A DNA stretch of 64,000 bases from Rhodanobacter sp. B04 (GTDB lineage Bacteria > Pseudomonadota > Gammaproteobacteria > Xanthomonadales > Rhodanobacteraceae), in NCBI RefSeq assembly GCF_002001125.1, contig NZ_MUNV01000006.1, positions 310,001 through 374,000 of the forward strand, in the 5' to 3' direction. Positions 61,637-64,000 of the stretch are shown here, piece by piece. Within the stretch, counting starts at the first letter, position 1, and each line of letters starts with the position of its first letter. A model generated the notes under the pieces. That model did no database searches, had not been told where the DNA came from, and worked only from the letters and a program-made list of their open reading frames with translations. The position numbers and the translations under genes were made by a program.

Positions 61637-62922
61637 ATACGCCGGCCAGCGCGATTGCGCCCGAACTACAGCGCTACGCCGAACTCGACCAGCGCCTGCT
61701 GGCCGCGGTGCGCGGCATCCATATCCTGCCGACGGTGGCGTGGCCGGCCTCGCTGGAAAGTCGCATGATCGAGGCTTACGGCAAGGGCCAGCTCACCTTG
61801 CCGGAAGTTGGCTACACGCGGCCTGATCTGGCCGCGGCGCGCGCCGAACTGGCTGCGATCGAGGCTGCCGCGGGCGGCCGCGACGCGCAGGACATCGATC
61901 CGCTGGGCGACTACCTGCGGCGCACCGCCGAGTCATGGCGCATCGCCGCGGAGATGCTGGAGGCGGTGGGCACGGCGGCCGTCACCGCGCCATCGATCGC
62001 CTTGTACGGCAAGCCGGGCGACCTGATTCCCGGCAGCCAGCGCAGCAACCTCGACGCGGCGCGCTACTTCGTCGAACTGTCCGACGAGCTGGGCGCGGAT
62101 CTGCTGGCCGATGACGTCAACGAGAACATTCCGGCATCCACCTTGCGCGACGAGCTGGCCAGGACGCTCGACGAGTTCTTCGGCGCCGGCATGATAAAGG
62201 TGGAGGTGGATGCCGAACTGACCGCGAAGGCGGCAGCGGGCGCCACCCGCATCCGCCTGCGCGACGGCACCCGTTTCAGCGAGTACGACCGCCACCAGTT
62301 GCTGGCGCATGAGGCCTTCGTGCACTCGCTGACCGCGCTGAACGGCCGCCAGCAGCCACTGCTGACCTCGCTGGCGCGTACCTCGCCGCGGGTCACCGCG
62401 ACGCAGGAAGGGCTGGCGGTATTCGCCGAGCTGATGTCCGGCGCGATCGACATCGCCCGGCTCAAGCGCATCAGCCTGCGCATCCTGGCGATCGACATGG
62501 CGCTGAACGGTGCCGATTTCGTCGAGGTCTACCGCTACTTCAGCGCCTGCGGGCAAAGCGTGGCGGACAGCTTCCATTCGGCACAGCGGGTGTTTCGCGG
62601 TGTGCCGCTGGACGGTGGCGCGGCGTTCGCCAAGGACAATGTATACCTGTCCGGCCTGCTCACCGTGCACACCTTCTTCCGCTGGGCGTTCAGGCAGCAG
62701 CGGATGGATCTGCTGCGCAACCTGTTTGCCGGCAAGCTGACCCTGCATGACGTGATCGCGCTGCAGCCGCATTTCGCGTCCGGCGCGATTCTGCCGCCGC
62801 GCTGGCTGCCGCCGTGGATGCAGCATGTGCACGGGTTGGCCGGCAAGCTGGCGTTCTCGGTCTTCATCAACGGCATCCACATGAACCGGGTGCACGGCGA
62901 CGAGTTGCTGCAGAGCGTCTAG
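61633..62922 (+). CDS. DUF1704/QEGLA-motif putative metallopeptidase
   Basis: 429 residues from the ATG at 61633. Matches the family of flavohemoglobin expression-modulating QEGLA motif proteins: the motif TATQEGLAVFAELMSG (256-271) follows an HExxxH zinc motif in LLAHEAFVHSL (His226, Glu227, His231), with the QEGLA Glu259 as the likely third ligand. The animal DUF1704 proteins MATCAP1/2 are tyrosine carboxypeptidases acting on tubulin, so a peptidase is plausible, but the bacterial substrate is unknown. Coupled to the preceding membrane protein gene by ATGA. Confidence 0.88.
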   Translation: MNTPASAIAPELQRYAELDQRLLAAVRGIHILPTVAWPASLESRMIEAYGKGQLTLPEVGYTRPDLAAARAELAAIEAAAGGRDAQDIDPLGDYLRRTAESWRIAAEMLEAVGTAAVTAPSIALYGKPGDLIPGSQRSNLDAARYFVELSDELGADLLADDVNENIPASTLRDELARTLDEFFGAGMIKVEVDAELTAKAAAGATRIRLRDGTRFSEYDRHQLLAHEAFVHSLTALNGRQQPLLTSLARTSPRVTATQEGLAVFAELMSGAIDIARLKRISLRILAIDMALNGADFVEVYRYFSACGQSVADSFHSAQRVFRGVPLDGGAAFAKDNVYLSGLLTVHTFFRWAFRQQRMDLLRNLFAGKLTLHDVIALQPHFASGAILPPRWLPPWMQHVHGLAGKLAFSVFINGIHMNRVHGDELLQSV

Positions 62923-62932
62923 CGGGGTGCTC

Positions 62933-62951
62933 GCGACCCGGTTCGGGTCGC
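62933..62951. terminator. Hairpin downstream of the DUF1704 gene
   Basis: GCGACCCG (62933-62940) and CGGGTCGC (62944-62951) form a perfect 8-bp stem with a 3-base loop, starting 11 bases past the stop codon. No T-run, so Rho may be needed. Confidence 0.5.
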
Positions 62952-63022
62952 CCCGGTGCTAACATCACAGGCGGTCAGCCGCCTGTTGCGGGCACCGCCC
63001 CTCCCCCAATAAAAACGCACCC

Positions 63023-64000
63023 ATGGCCCTCCCCGAAGATCTGCGCCACGCCGCTCTCGAATATCACCGTCATCCGCGCCCCGGCAAAATCAAGGTCACG
63101 CCGACGACCTCGCTGCTGACCCAGCGTGATCTGTCGCTGGCCTATTCGCCCGGCGTGGCGTATGCCTGCGAAGCGATCGTGGCGGACCCCAATGCGGCCA
63201 GCGAGATGACCGCGCGCGGCAACCTGGTGGCGGTGATCACCAACGGCACCGCCGTGCTGGGCCTGGGCGACATCGGCCCGCTTGCCGGTAAACCGGTCAT
63301 GGAAGGCAAGGGCGTGCTGTTCCAGAAGTTCGCCGGCATCGACGTGTTCGACATCGAATTGAACGAGCGCGATCCGGACAAGCTGGTCGACATCATCGCC
63401 TCGATGGAGCCCACCTTCGGCGGCATCAACCTGGAAGACATCAAGGCACCGGAGTGCTTCATCGTCGAGCGCAAGCTGCGCGAGCGGATGAAGATCCCGG
63501 TGTTCCACGACGATCAGCACGGCACCGCGATCATCGTCGGCGCAGCGGTATTGAATGCGCTGGAAGTGGTCGGCAAGCGGATCGGCGACGTGAAGCTGGC
63601 CACCGCCGGCGCCGGCGCCGCCGGCATCGCCTGCCTCGACATGCTGGTGGCGTTGGGCCTGAAGCCCGAGCATATCCTCGCCTACGACCGCGAGGGCGTG
63701 CTGTATACCGGTCGCGACAAGATGGATCCGGACAAGCAGCGCTACGCGCGCGACACCGACAAGCGCAGCCTGGCCGAGATCGTGGCCGGCTGCGACATCT
63801 TCCTCGGCCTGTCGGCGGGCGGCGTGCTGAAGCCGGAGATGGTCGCCACGATGGCGGACAAGCCGATCATCCTGGCGCTGGCCAACCCGAATCCCGAGAT
63901 TTCGCCGGAAGACGCGAAACAAGTGCGCCCCGACTGCATCATCGCCACCGGCCGCTCGGACTATCCGAACCAGGTCAACAACGCGCTGTGCTTCCCGTAC
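63023..64000 (+). CDS. Malic enzyme (3'-truncated by the window)
   Basis: 326 codons visible, running off the right edge. Malic enzyme features: [20 protein letters not shown], the catalytic Lys in [14 protein letters not shown], the metal/substrate site [20 protein letters not shown], and the dinucleotide loop [14 protein letters not shown]. This order matches MaeB-type enzymes, which in many proteobacteria carry a C-terminal phosphotransacetylase domain; that part would lie outside the window and cannot be confirmed. Converts malate to pyruvate and CO2 with NADP (or NAD). Confidence 0.94.
   Translation, partial: MALPEDLRHAALEYHRHPRPGKIKVTPTTSLLTQRDLSLAYSPGVAYACEAIVADPNAASEMTARGNLVAVITNGTAVLGLGDIGPLAGKPVMEGKGVLFQKFAGIDVFDIELNERDPDKLVDIIASMEPTFGGINLEDIKAPECFIVERKLRERMKIPVFHDDQHGTAIIVGAAVLNALEVVGKRIGDVKLATAGAGAAGIACLDMLVALGLKPEHILAYDREGVLYTGRDKMDPDKQRYARDTDKRSLAEIVAGCDIFLGLSAGGVLKPEMVATMADKPIILALANPNPEISPEDAKQVRPDCIIATGRSDYPNQVNNALCFPY

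Overview
The window is GC-rich, densely coded chromosomal DNA from a gammaproteobacterium. The gene content fits the Xanthomonadales, and the family Rhodanobacteraceae (Rhodanobacter/Dyella-like) best: a TonB-dependent receptor beside TPR-sulfotransferases, a Grx4-rhodanese fusion, a LigB-type ligase, a short AMP nucleosidase, and a QEGLA-motif protein. The taxonomic assignment is inference from gene content and base composition. I see no rRNA, tRNA, CRISPR array, transposase, phage gene or attachment site.

Layout. (1) 1-5081: RND efflux operon in the order permease (5' end cut off by the window), adaptor, outer-membrane factor. (2) 5089-7854, minus strand: a carboxy-terminal processing protease and an EnvC-like amidase activator. 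(3) 8186-18077, plus strand: glutamate synthase gltB and gltD, separated by an odd homopurine/homopyrimidine spacer, then a fused SpmA/SpmB membrane protein, an NRDE protein and ligB. (4) 18166-22860, minus strand: YchJ, a DUF938 methyltransferase, a tiny membrane protein, NnrU, HutD and DinG. (5) 23094-26048: a large GAF-GAF-GGDEF-EAL protein. (6) 26064-32932, minus strand: a FrnE/DsbA thioredoxin, an FAD dehydrogenase, a small orphan ORF, DUF1993 plus an MFS pump (coupled), and an alpha/beta hydrolase plus hemH (coupled). (7) 33016-35249, plus strand: a SYLF lipid-binding protein and tatABC. (8) 35283-39075, minus strand: priA, a 400-base gap carrying DnaA-box-like repeats, and a DUF3667 membrane protein. 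(9) 39182-45686: MATE pump, sppA, a small lipoprotein, an SDR oxidoreductase, DegV, and AMP nucleosidase. (10) 45687-55928: a 630-base relatively AT-rich gap, then the most unusual block. It holds a TonB-dependent receptor, three TPR-sulfotransferases, and a TPR-fused aspartyl/asparaginyl beta-hydroxylase. (11) 56004-64000: Grx4-rhodanese, an LpxH-like pyrophosphatase, an SGNH hydrolase, an AlaA-like aminotransferase, rsgA, a small membrane protein coupled to a DUF1704/QEGLA protein, and a malic enzyme cut off by the window end.

Most genes are housekeeping: envelope biogenesis and export (Tat, EnvC, Ctp, SppA, LpxH), nitrogen and carbon metabolism (GltBD, AlaA, malic enzyme), DNA repair and replication restart (DinG, PriA, LigB), and heme synthesis. 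The best candidate for an undescribed system is region 10. It pairs an outer-membrane import/export receptor with predicted PAPS-dependent sulfotransferases and a 2-oxoglutarate hydroxylase, all three sulfotransferases and the hydroxylase carrying TPR-rich N-termini. This suggests a sulfation/hydroxylation pathway acting on a peptide, protein or glycan. No precursor substrate gene was recognised in the window.
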